29,724 bases of DNA from CAYXXZ01 sp964469165 (GCA_964469165.1 CAYXXZ010000033.1:1-29724); one strand, 5' to 3'; counted from the stretch's first letter, positions 18,757 to 26,143 are shown. A program made the numbers and translations. Notes: generated by a model from the sequence alone, not told the origin.

Positions 18757-19758
18757 TCAATGCTCCACCACGATCTTGCCGAACTGTGCGCCACTTTCCT
18801 GATAGCGGAACGCTTCGACAAGCTCGTCAAACGCGAAAGCGCGGTCGATCACCGGCCTGATTTTCGCCGTTTCCATAGCCGCGACCATCTCTTTCTGCAT
18901 TTCCGCACTGCCCACTGACAGCCCCGTGAGGCGCACCTGCTTGGTGAACAGCTTGGGGAACACCAGTTCACCCTTGACCCCGCCGAGGATGCCAATCAGC
19001 GCGATGCGCCCGCCCATGCGCGCCGCTTCCACGGAGTGGCGGATAGTGGCGCCGCCACCGACATCGAGCACGTGGTCGACGCCGCCGCCCGCGAGGCGGA
19101 ACACGGTTTTTCCCCAGCTTGCATCGGCGCTGTAGTTGATCACCTCATCCGCACCCAGCGCCTTGAGCTGTTCCAGCTTGTCGTCCGAGGACGAGGTCGC
19201 AAACACGTAGGCACCCGCCGCCTTGGCGATCTGCAGGGCCAGGATCGACATGCCGCCGGTGCCCTGGACCAGCACGGTGTCACCGGCCTTCAATCCCCCT
19301 TCCACCACCAGGCCGCGCCAGGCGGTAAGTCCGGCGCAGGGCAATGTCGCCGCTTCAGCGAAGCTCATATGCCTGGGCACGGTCGTTACCTGATGCGCGC
19401 CGAGGCGCGTCAGTTCGACCGCACAGCCATCCACATCCTCGCCGCCCAGCTCGCCGGTTTTTGCCGGAGTGGGGCGCCCTTCCTGCCAGTCGCGAAAGTA
19501 GAGCGACATCACCCGGTCGCCCGGCGCCCAGTGTTCGACACCGTCGCCGACGGCAACGATTTCGCCCGCGCCGTCGGACATGGGAATGCGTCCCTCAACC
19601 ACCGGAATAGCGCCATTGACCACAAGATAATCGTGGTAATTCAATGATGTGGCGCGCCATCTTACGAGTACTTCTCCGCGCTGCGGGCTTATTTCCGGGC
19701 GCTCGACCAGCTTCAGATTGCTCAGCCCGCCCGGTTTTCTCACTTCCCACACTTTCAT
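18757..19758 (-). CDS. Zinc-independent MDR family oxidoreductase, NAD(P)-dependent (quinone reductase-like)
   Basis: A 333-aa medium-chain dehydrogenase/reductase: N-terminal GroES-like domain (SLNYHDYLVVNG, GAGEIVAVGDGV, GDRVM) and Rossmann domain with GTGGMS (166-171) in place of the common AxGGVG, then ALQIAKAAGA and an SSSDDKL segment compatible with NADPH. The cysteine pattern of the structural-zinc lobe is absent and the catalytic zinc ligands are not complete, so I place it with the zinc-free quinone oxidoreductase/enoyl reductase branch. Substrate unknown. AGGAA lies 6 nt before the ATG. It is divergent from the enoyl-CoA hydratase operon and convergent with the thiolase, which hints at a role in the same acyl or carbonyl metabolism. 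Confidence 0.88.
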   Translation of the reverse strand: MKVWEVRKPGGLSNLKLVERPEISPQRGEVLVRWRATSLNYHDYLVVNGAIPVVEGRIPMSDGAGEIVAVGDGVEHWAPGDRVMSLYFRDWQEGRPTPAKTGELGGEDVDGCAVELTRLGAHQVTTVPRHMSFAEAATLPCAGLTAWRGLVVEGGLKAGDTVLVQGTGGMSILALQIAKAAGAYVFATSSSDDKLEQLKALGADEVINYSADASWGKTVFRLAGGGVDHVLDVGGGATIRHSVEAARMGGRIALIGILGGVKGELVFPKLFTKQVRLTGLSVGSAEMQKEMVAAMETAKIRPVIDRAFAFDELVEAFRYQESGAQFGKIVVEH

Positions 19759-19879
19759 ATTCAGTTCCTGCAGTGACCGTTATCCGCCCCGAATACTACG
19801 CGCAATGATCCTGTACGGGAAATGGGCGCCCCTCCGCAACTGTGGCAACTGCGCACAGCCGCACTTTGGCCGCGCTCAA

Positions 19880-19908
19880 TTGACCGCACCCGTGTCAGCG
19901 GCTATATT
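19880..19908 (+). promoter_or_regulatory. Sigma-70 promoter of the hydratase-AtuA-pta operon
   Basis: TTGACC (19880-19885), a 17-bp spacer, and TATATT (19903-19908) form one of the best promoters in the window, 80 bp before the hydratase ATG. The octamer TTGACCGC occurs at 19880-19887 and again at 19907-19914, over the -10 and start region, so it may also be an operator half-site. Confidence 0.6.
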
Positions 19909-19987
19909 GACCGCCGTCTGAAAAAAGCCCTTTTGGGTGTTCGTCCGCCACGTAACCCGCGTCTCACAAAACGACTCTGGAGCCACG

Positions 19988-20770
19988 ATGTCCGATAACC
20001 AGCTGTTGCAGGAATTGTCCCCCAACGGCGTGCTGCGCCTCACCATGAACCGCCCCGAGGTGCACAATGCTTTTGACGATCATCAGGCCTTGCGCCTGAT
20101 CAACGCCCTCGAAGCCGCCGCCGCCAACCCCGCGGTCCGCGTGGTGGTGCTGGGCAGCAACGGCAAGAGCTTCTCCGCTGGCGGCGACATCAACTACATG
20201 CGCAAGATGGGCGGCAACACCTACGAACAGAATGTTGCCGACGGTGGTCAGTTGGCGAAGCTGATGAAAGTGCTCAACGATCTACCCAAGCCCACCATCG
20301 CCCGCGTCCAGGGCGCGGCCATGGGTGGCGGCGTGGGCCTGGTGTGCTGCTGCGACATCGTTATCGGTACCCCCAAGACCCGCCTTGCGCTCAGCGAAAT
20401 CAAGCTGGGCGTTCTGCCCGCCACCATATCTCCCTATGTTGTCAGAACCATCGGCCAGAAGGCCGCGCGACGCCTGTTCATGACCGGCGAAATGGTCGAT
20501 GCCGATTGGGCGCTGCGCCTGGGCTTCGTCAGCGAGCTGGTCGCCGAGGAGAATCTCGACGCCCGCATCGACGAAGTGGCCGGCATGTTGCTCAAGAATG
20601 CCCCCAACGGTATCCGCCTCGCCAAGCAACTGGTCTTCGACGTTGCCGAAGGCGATGTCACGGAAGAGATGATCCAGCGCACCGTCAAACTCATTGCCGA
20701 TGTGCGAGACTCCGATGAAGGCCGCGAAGGTCTCAGCGCCTTTCTGGAAAAACGTGCACCCAATTGGTAA
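19988..20770 (+). CDS. Enoyl-CoA hydratase/isomerase family protein (LiuC/AtuE-like)
   Basis: A 260-aa crotonase-fold protein. The oxyanion-hole segments are FSAGGDINYM (62-71) and QGAAMGGGVGL (108-118). The second catalytic Glu of crotonase is kept (Glu137 in LSEIKLG) but the first is Gly117, as in the GGAVGL pattern I recall from methylglutaconyl-CoA hydratase LiuC and isohexenylglutaconyl-CoA hydratase AtuE; VLPATISPYVVRTIG also fits that branch. Hydration of a branched or glutaconyl-type CoA ester is therefore the best guess, not proven. The ATG at 19988 has TGGAG upstream. First gene of a four-gene operon; the AtuA-like gene follows 48 bp later. Confidence 0.9.
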   Translation: MSDNQLLQELSPNGVLRLTMNRPEVHNAFDDHQALRLINALEAAAANPAVRVVVLGSNGKSFSAGGDINYMRKMGGNTYEQNVADGGQLAKLMKVLNDLPKPTIARVQGAAMGGGVGLVCCCDIVIGTPKTRLALSEIKLGVLPATISPYVVRTIGQKAARRLFMTGEMVDADWALRLGFVSELVAEENLDARIDEVAGMLLKNAPNGIRLAKQLVFDVAEGDVTEEMIQRTVKLIADVRDSDEGREGLSAFLEKRAPNW

Positions 20771-20818
20771 CCGCTCCCGCGGCAAACCCTTACATGACTT
20801 TCAACGAGGAAACAAATC

Positions 20819-22189
20819 ATGAGTGAAAACAAAATCGTGCGCGTTGCCAACGCACAGGGCTTCTGGGGCGACAGCCTGCTGGGGCCGATGCGCCTGGTTG
20901 AAGAAGGCCCGGTGGACTACCTGACGTTTGACTATCTCGCCGAAATCACCATGAGCATCATGCAGAAACAGATGATGCGCAATCCCGACACCGGCTACGC
21001 CATGGATTTCATTCCCATGCTGGAAAAAATCCTGCCCGCCTGCAAGGAAAAAGGCATCAAGATCATCGCCAACGCCGGCGGTGTGAATCCCAAGGCCTGC
21101 CTCAAGGCCACCAAGGAAATCATCAAGAAACTCGGCCTGTCCGGCATCAAGGTGGGCATCGTCGAAGGTGACGACATTCTCGATCGCATCGACGAGATTA
21201 CCGCCGGCGGCGAGAAACTCGCCAACCTGGACAACGGTGCCGACATTTCCACGATCCGCGACCGCATCACCAGCGCCAACGTCTACATCGGCGCCGAGCC
21301 CATCGTCGCCGCCCTGAAAGACGGCGCCGATATCGTCATCACCGGCCGCGCCAGCGACCCCTCGCTGATGGTTGCACCCCTGGTATACGAGTTCGGCTGG
21401 TCCATGGAAGACTACGACAAGATCGCCGCCGCCACCGTCATGGGCCATATCACCGAGTGCGGCCCCCAGTGCACCGGCGGCAACTACGTGGGCTGGAAGC
21501 AGGTCAAGGACTTCGCCCGCATCGGCTACCCGGTCATCGAAGCCAAGGCCGACGGCAGCTTCGTCGTCACCAAGCACGACAATACCGGCGGCCTGGTGAC
21601 CGTGGAAACCGTCACTTCGCAGCTGCTGTACGAACTGGGCGATCCCAAGAACTACCTGGGTCCCGACTGTGTCACCGACTTCACCACCATCGACATCCGT
21701 CAGGAAGGCGAGAACCGCGTTGCCGTATCCGGCATCAAGGGCCGCCCCGCCACGCCGACCTACAAGGCGTCCATCTCCTACGCCAACGGCTACAAGATTC
21801 TCGGCACCCTGTGTATTTCCGGCCCCGACGCCATCGAGAAATGCAACATCATCGCCGACATGATCTTCACCCGCATGAGCATGTACGGCATCGACATCCC
21901 CGAGGAAGATCGCTTCGTCGAGCTGTTCGGCACCAACGTGCTGTACAAGGGCCTGGTACCCGCCGACGAACAGCCCCATGAAGTACTGCTGCGCGTTGGC
22001 GCCAAGGGCCCGGATCGCAAGGCGCTGGACACCCTGGGCATGGAAATCGCCCCCGCCGTGACCGCAGGCCCCCCCGGCGTGACCGGTATTGCAGGCGGCC
22101 GCCCCAAGGCAACCGAGGTTGTCGGCTACTGGCCCGCGCTGATCGACAAGAAACTCATCACCACCACCCACACGGTTGAGGAAGTCTAA
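20819..22189 (+). CDS. AtuA-like protein (DUF1446), N-terminal domain as a separate protein
   Basis: A 456-aa soluble protein that matches the main domain of AtuA, the first gene of the acyclic terpene (citronellol/geraniol) pathway of Pseudomonas, whose own reaction is not established to my knowledge. Conserved-looking blocks: ANAGGVNP (84-91), ITGRASD (174-180) and GHITECGPQCTGG (209-221), the last with His, Glu and two Cys that could bind metal or do chemistry. AtuA is usually about 590 aa; here the C-terminal domain is encoded by the next gene, 2 bp on. GAGGAAA precedes the ATG. No geranyl-CoA carboxylase or acyl-CoA dehydrogenase is near, so terpene breakdown is not implied. Confidence 0.85.
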   Translation: MSENKIVRVANAQGFWGDSLLGPMRLVEEGPVDYLTFDYLAEITMSIMQKQMMRNPDTGYAMDFIPMLEKILPACKEKGIKIIANAGGVNPKACLKATKEIIKKLGLSGIKVGIVEGDDILDRIDEITAGGEKLANLDNGADISTIRDRITSANVYIGAEPIVAALKDGADIVITGRASDPSLMVAPLVYEFGWSMEDYDKIAAATVMGHITECGPQCTGGNYVGWKQVKDFARIGYPVIEAKADGSFVVTKHDNTGGLVTVETVTSQLLYELGDPKNYLGPDCVTDFTTIDIRQEGENRVAVSGIKGRPATPTYKASISYANGYKILGTLCISGPDAIEKCNIIADMIFTRMSMYGIDIPEEDRFVELFGTNVLYKGLVPADEQPHEVLLRVGAKGPDRKALDTLGMEIAPAVTAGPPGVTGIAGGRPKATEVVGYWPALIDKKLITTTHTVEEV

Positions 22190-22191
22190 AC

Positions 22192-22524
22192 ATGGCCAAG
22201 GTTCAACTTTTTGAAATCGCGATCGCGCGCTCCGGTGACAAGGGCGACGGCAGCAACGTCGGCATCATGGCCAAGACTCCGGCCATCTACGACTTCCTCG
22301 AGAAAACCCTGACCGCCGCTGTGGTCAAGGATTTCTTCAAGGAAATCTGCAAGGGCGAGGTCACGCGCTACGAAATCCCCAATCTGCAGGCGCTGAACTT
22401 CATCCTTGAAGACTCTCTGGCCGGTGGCGGCACCGAAACCCTGATCACCGATGCGCAAGGCAAGGTGCACGGTCTCGGCCTGCTCCATCTGACCATGGAC
22501 GTGCCCGACGAACTGCTCAAGTAA
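22192..22524 (+). CDS. AtuA C-terminal (ferredoxin-fold-like) domain as a separate small protein
   Basis: A 110-aa protein with the block IARSGDKGDGSNVGIMAK (11-28), which marks the C-terminal domain of AtuA/DUF1446 proteins. It starts 2 bp after the stop of the N-terminal-domain gene, with GAGGAAG within the end of that gene, so equal expression and a two-subunit complex are likely. The split is probably an established family arrangement rather than a fresh frameshift: the first frame ends with a normal stop, the second has its own ribosome site, and both look intact. Function unknown. Confidence 0.82.
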   Translation: MAKVQLFEIAIARSGDKGDGSNVGIMAKTPAIYDFLEKTLTAAVVKDFFKEICKGEVTRYEIPNLQALNFILEDSLAGGGTETLITDAQGKVHGLGLLHLTMDVPDELLK

Positions 22525-22548
22525 CCGCAACTTCCGGGAAATACGCCT

Positions 22549-23511
22549 GTGACAACGCCTCAAACCGTGCTCGCCAAGCTCCATCAGCAAGCAAAGGACA
22601 AAAACCGGCGCATCATTTTCCCTGAGCAGAGCGATCCCCGTGTCATCGACGCCATCAGTGGCCTGGTGGCGCGGGGCTTGTGTACCCCCGTCGTGATCGA
22701 CGCCGCCGCGGACATTCCCCCCGGCTGCGAAGTATTTTCAGCGCGCCCTGACGCCGCCGAATGGCGCGAAAAAGCCGCGCGGCTCTATGCGGAAAGCCGC
22801 CGCAAGAACAATCTCAGTATCGAAGCCGCGCGCGAAGCGCTCAAGGATCCCCTGCTGCTCGCCTCCGTGCTGCTCAAGGCCGGTTATGTGGACGGCGGCA
22901 TCGCCGGTTCGCTGGCGACCACAGCGGACGTGCTGCGCGCCGGTATCCGCGGTGTGGGCCTCGCGCCCGGCACCAACCTCGTCTCCAGCATCTTCCTGAT
23001 GGAATGGCCAGAGCGAGCTTTCACCTTCGGCGACTGCGCCGTGAATCCCGCGCCCAGCGCCGAACAGCTCGCCCGCATCGCCATCGACAGCGCCGCCAGC
23101 CATCGCAAGCTCACTGGCGAGACGCCCCGTGTCGGACTGCTGTCGTTCTCCACCAAGGGCTCCGCCGAGCACGAAAGCGTCGATCGGGTGCGCCAGGCGC
23201 TCGCCATCATCCGCGCCGAACAGCCGGATCTGGCAGTTGACGGCGAGCTGCAATTCGATGCCGCGCTGATGCCCGAAGTGGCCGCCAAAAAAGCTGCCGG
23301 GTCACCAGTGGCCGGCAACTGCAATGTGTTCATCTTTCCCGATCTGAATGCCGGCAACATCGGCTACAAGATAGCCGAGCGCCTGGGTGGCGCCAGCGCC
23401 ATCGGCCCCATTCTGCAAGGCATGGCCGCGCCCTGGCTCGACCTGTCGCGCGGCTGCAAACCCGCCGACATCATCGATGCCGCCGCCATCGCCGCGGTGC
23501 TGTCGGACTGA
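22549..23511 (+). CDS. pta: Phosphate acetyl/acyltransferase (Pta/Ptb domain only)
   Basis: Transfers an acyl group between CoA and phosphate. The 320-aa protein is the bare catalytic domain, without the long N-terminal DRTGG region of enteric Pta. Visible: RIIFPEQSDPRV (21-32), SFSTKGSA (199-206), DGELQFDAALMPEVA (231-245), FPDLNAGNIGYK (263-274) and GPILQG (286-291). All fit Pta more than butyryl-transferring Ptb, but acyl preference is not certain. GTG start with GGGAA about 9 nt upstream, 24 bp after the AtuA C-domain gene. Position at the end of the operon suggests that it takes the pathway's CoA end product to an acyl phosphate. No acetate kinase is in the window. A strong palindrome follows the stop. 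Confidence 0.9.
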   Translation: MTTPQTVLAKLHQQAKDKNRRIIFPEQSDPRVIDAISGLVARGLCTPVVIDAAADIPPGCEVFSARPDAAEWREKAARLYAESRRKNNLSIEAAREALKDPLLLASVLLKAGYVDGGIAGSLATTADVLRAGIRGVGLAPGTNLVSSIFLMEWPERAFTFGDCAVNPAPSAEQLARIAIDSAASHRKLTGETPRVGLLSFSTKGSAEHESVDRVRQALAIIRAEQPDLAVDGELQFDAALMPEVAAKKAAGSPVAGNCNVFIFPDLNAGNIGYKIAERLGGASAIGPILQGMAAPWLDLSRGCKPADIIDAAAIAAVLSD

Positions 23512-23520
23512 GCGCAGCCG

Positions 23521-23606
23521 GTAGGTTGGGCTGAGGAACGAAGCCCAACAATTTCAGGGTAGGCGCGCCTCACAGATGTTGGGCTTCGTTCCTCAGCCCA
23601 ACCTAC
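23521..23606. repeat. Perfect 29-bp inverted repeat after pta (likely terminator)
   Basis: GTAGGTTGGGCTGAGGAACG and its continuation (23521-23549) pairs perfectly with 23578-23606 around a 28-nt loop. I recall this kind of repeat from many proteobacterial genomes. It stands 9 bp after the operon stop and probably ends transcription, though no T run follows. Confidence 0.88.
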
Positions 23607-23696
23607 GGACTACGCTGGCGGGGGTGGGAACTGCAAGGGAAGCGCCGGTTTCACGGACATGAACAAATAACCGAAAACGCTAAAGGAAACGACACC

Positions 23697-24146
23697 ATGA
23701 AAACGCTGATCAACCTGGTACTGGCCTGCACACTGCTGGCCCTGCCCGGCGCTTTTGCCCAGGCAGATGCCACCACAGCTTTGCAAGAAACCGTGGAAAC
23801 CTTCTACGCGGCTCTCAATAACGCCGACGTCGATACCGCCAGAAAACACATCCTGCCGGAAGGCTTTACGGAATATTCCAGCCGCGGCGGCGCCCTCCTC
23901 CATGTTGACGCGGATATTCTGGAAGAAATGTTCGCCGGCGATCTCAAGGTGAGTGTCGCCTTGGAAGAAATCAATGTGAAAGTCTACGGCGACAGCGGTT
24001 ACGTCACCTTCCACCGCATCGGCACCATCGACCGGGGCGGCGCCAACAAGCCGCAGGACAAGGACGCCCGCACCTCCATGTTCTGGATCAAGCGCGACGG
24101 CACCTGGTATCTGCTGCACCTGCACAATTCCAATATCGCACCTTGA
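23697..24146 (+). CDS. Secreted NTF2-like (SnoaL/DUF4440-type) protein
   Basis: 149 aa. A clear signal peptide (KTLINLVLACTLLALPGAFA, cut near residue 21) is followed by one cone-shaped NTF2-like domain: a helix pair (LQETVETFYAALNNADVDTARKHI), then strands ending in TSMFWIKRDGTWYLLHLHNS. Such domains in the periplasm are ligand-binding or, rarely, enzymatic; no catalytic dyad is evident. AAAGGAAA stands before the ATG. It is separated from pta by a strong palindrome and from the next gene by a REP-like pair, so it is probably its own unit. Function unknown. Confidence 0.82.
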   Translation: MKTLINLVLACTLLALPGAFAQADATTALQETVETFYAALNNADVDTARKHILPEGFTEYSSRGGALLHVDADILEEMFAGDLKVSVALEEINVKVYGDSGYVTFHRIGTIDRGGANKPQDKDARTSMFWIKRDGTWYLLHLHNSNIAP

Positions 24147-24236
24147 CCCCGAGCACAGGTTTCGCGGACTCCGCAAGCTGTAAGCTGCACTATTTACCGG
24201 AATTTCACGTAAACGGTCGATGCATCATCCGTACCC

Positions 24237-24311
24237 TGTAGGAGCCTGCCTGCAGGCGACAAGTATCGGTAACAATATCGGTGCGGGGTCGCCTGCAGGC
24301 AGGCTCCTACA
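24237..24311. repeat. REP-like inverted pair, GGAGCCTGCCTGCAGGCGA family, copy 2
   Basis: The 24-nt arm at 24237-24260 (TGTAGGAGCCTGCCTGCAGG and on) pairs perfectly with 24288-24311 across a 27-nt loop. Also found at 13380-13450 and 17349-17369. It lies between the convergent NTF2-like and SDR genes. Confidence 0.92.
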
Positions 24312-24351
24312 AGGCAGCTCTTGCCGTGCTCCTCTAAATCCTCAGCCAACC

Positions 24352-25116
24352 TCAGTGCGCCGTACGTGCACCATCGACCGGATAGACAGCTCCGGTGATG
24401 ATGCTCGCATGATCCGACGCGAGGAACAGCACGAGCCCTGCGATATCCTCTGGTTCGGCTGCGCGACCAATGGGTGAGTCAGCCAGCACGGCATCGCGCA
24501 TGGCCGGGTCGTTGAGCCAGCGTTCGGTCATGGGTGTGCGCACAAGACCGGGGGCAATGGCGTTGACGCGGATGCCTTGAGTCGCATAATCGATCGCAGC
24601 CGCTTTGCTCAGGCCGACGACTGCGTGTTTCGCGGCCACGTAGGGCGCCATGCCCGGATCAGCGCGCAGACCCGCTACAGAAGCGGTATTCACAATCACC
24701 CCGCGCCCGGCTTTGGCCATATGCGAGAGCTGGTGCTTCATGGCAAGAAACACGCCGGTCACATCAACACCCATGATGCGGTGCCAATCCTCTTCACTTT
24801 GCTCCGCCAAGGGCGCCGTGGGTGGCAGGAGCCCCGCGTTGTTGAAAGCCACATCCAATGAGCCAAATTCCGATATTGCGCGATCAACCAACGCCTTGAC
24901 CTGGGCGCTGTCGGTCACATCGGTTTTCTGGAAAATGGCTTTGCCACCGGCTGCGGCAATATCCGCAGCCGTGGTTTGCGCGCGCGCATCCACATCACCG
25001 ATCACGACAGCAGCTCCGGCGTTGGCAAAAGCGAGCGCAGTGGCCCGGCCAATCCCGGTGGCTGCTCCAGTAATCACAACCGTGCGATTCTCAAAGTTGA
25101 GTTCCAATCGTTTCAT
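24352..25116 (-). CDS. Short-chain dehydrogenase/reductase (SDR, classical)
   Basis: A 254-aa classical SDR. Cofactor motif TGAATGIG (16-23) with Asp41 after the second strand, which points to NAD; NNAG (92-95); catalytic Ser146, Tyr159 and Lys163 (YVAAK); and IRVNAIAPGLVRTPM. The C-terminal EPEDIAGLVLFLASD...ITGAVYPVDGA is typical of the cyclopentanol/glucose dehydrogenase-like and FabG-like branch. Substrate unknown: it could oxidise a hydroxyacyl-CoA or alcohol for the neighbouring acyl-CoA genes (compare the SDRs AtuB and AtuG), but it is separated from them by repeats and on the other strand. GGAGG lies 7 nt before the ATG. Confidence 0.9.
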   Translation of the reverse strand: MKRLELNFENRTVVITGAATGIGRATALAFANAGAAVVIGDVDARAQTTAADIAAAGGKAIFQKTDVTDSAQVKALVDRAISEFGSLDVAFNNAGLLPPTAPLAEQSEEDWHRIMGVDVTGVFLAMKHQLSHMAKAGRGVIVNTASVAGLRADPGMAPYVAAKHAVVGLSKAAAIDYATQGIRVNAIAPGLVRTPMTERWLNDPAMRDAVLADSPIGRAAEPEDIAGLVLFLASDHASIITGAVYPVDGARTAH

Positions 25117-25149
25117 TATTTACCTCCAAACCTGTGATTGAATCAGGGG

Positions 25150-25310
25150 CTAAAACGGTACGATCCAGCGAATAGTACGATCATTTCTTTGCTGACGCCG
25201 CATTAGGCATCCATTAGTCCATGCTCTGCCAGTGCGCGCGTAACGAATTCGGGCACGGGGTGCGCCGGTCGTTTCAATCCAGAAAAATCCGAAGCCATCG
25301 TTTTCTCCAT
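25150..25310 (-). pseudogene. Truncated, frameshifted remnant of a small YdeI/OmpD-associated-like gene
   Basis: From the ATG at 25310 the frame reads MEKTMASDFSGLKRPAHPVP and on to ...RALAEHGLMDA, then a TAA at 25203-25205. In the +1-shifted frame the sequence continues as MRRQQRNDRTIRWIV before a TAG at 25150. Joined, this resembles the small YdeI-type proteins I remember, whose middle reads roughly AY-RPPYQRNDYLGWI; the rest is missing. The assignment is from memory of family sequences and is tentative. An insertion-like element lies 60 bp upstream. Confidence 0.45.
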
Positions 25311-25373
25311 CCATTGCGGCACCCCATCCAAGCTCACCGCCCGTCATGGCTGGCGGGTGTCAAGACCTGACAC

Positions 25374-25560
25374 GAATGGCACTTACTTAAACCTGGCAAC
25401 GCTGTGAGGGCGCCGTCTTGGGAAAGGTTTTCCGAGACCGTCAGCGCCAGGGATGGCGCTGTCGAGCCCCCATGGATGGGTTCACGGCGTGTCTCGGAAA
25501 ACCTTTCCCAAGACAGCGACCGGGGTGCGGAGTGCCGAACACCTTAAGTAAGTGCCATTC
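25374..25560. mobile_element. MITE-like element with 17-bp perfect terminal inverted repeats
   Basis: GAATGGCACTTACTTAA at 25374-25390 is exactly inverted at 25544-25560. A small hairpin abuts each end outside: GTGTCA-AGACC-TGACAC (25357-25373) on the left, GACAG-GACT-CTGTC (25562-25575) on the right. Subterminal hairpins suggest relics of IS200/IS605 or REP-associated transposase ends, which is inference. No transposase is encoded and no target duplication was found. Confidence 0.5.
25411..25518. repeat. Long palindromic repeat, copy 2
   Basis: Arms 25411-25438 and 25491-25518 pair with 27 of 28 matches; the inner 24 bp (25415-25438 with 25491-25514) are perfect. The 52-nt centre (25439-25490) equals that of copy 1 (851-902) except for one base, while the outer arm sequence is different from copy 1. 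Confidence 0.9.
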
Positions 25561-25660
25561 AGACAGGACTCTGTCAGTCACTATAACCCCTGACTCTACA
25601 GTTGTGCATTGGTTCGGCTCCGGGCAAAACGTTCTCCGCACAACCCAGTGAACGCACCAC

Positions 25661-25927
25661 CTACAAAAATCCCTGTTCGGCAAGCATACGTCTCACCTGC
25701 CCTGCGCTGAATGGCCAGCCTTTTTCTGCCAGCAACACGCCCTTGTCATCGATAACAGCGAGTACGGGAATCCGCACACCGTAGGCTGACTTGAGAACGG
25801 GGTCACCGTCGATGACGATTTCCCGGAACTCGAGCCCCGCGGGCATTACCTGGCAGACGCGGTCTCTCGCCTCATCGCAGAGCGGACAGAAATCACCGAC
25901 ATAGAGAACCAGGCGTGTGCGTTGCAT
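25661..25927 (-). CDS. Glutaredoxin-like thiol-disulfide protein (DUF836 type)
   Basis: An 88-aa thioredoxin-fold protein. LVLYVGDFCPLCDEARDRV carries a CPLC motif (Cys14, Cys17) at the start of helix 1, and IPVLAVID (53-60) holds the cis-proline loop. The length and the CPLC signature fit the small glutaredoxin-like DUF836 family. Natural substrates of the family are not known to me. I start at the ATG at 25927 with AGGT upstream; an earlier in-frame TTG would add eight residues. It stands alone, with a 216-bp gap on its upstream side that shows no gene. Confidence 0.88.
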   Translation of the reverse strand: MQRTRLVLYVGDFCPLCDEARDRVCQVMPAGLEFREIVIDGDPVLKSAYGVRIPVLAVIDDKGVLLAEKGWPFSAGQVRRMLAEQGFL

Positions 25928-26143
25928 TTTGTGACCTATGGCGAATCTCAAGCAGCCTCACCATGCTGGATGGTCAACGGCGAAGCCCTGGCCACCGCTG
26001 CGGAGGTATTCATTGTTTATGGAAAAACAGACAGGAAAATGCACTGAGTCAGTTTATAGATCACGCGGGAAGATTCCAGACAACGGAAACAAGGCCCGCC
26101 AAGGTAGCGGACCTCGTATCAACCCGAATGTGATGTCATCGTT

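Larger units (their letters stand above)
25117..25660. other. Intergenic region with decayed gene and repeat element
   Basis: These 544 bp hold no intact gene. They contain a frameshifted gene remnant (25150-25310) and a 187-bp element with 17-bp terminal inverted repeats (25374-25560) that encloses the second long palindrome. Confidence 0.7.

Noticed and set aside
20801..22171. Open frame of 456 codons on the minus strand
   Set aside because: Mirrors the AtuA-like gene almost end to end; a codon-bias shadow.
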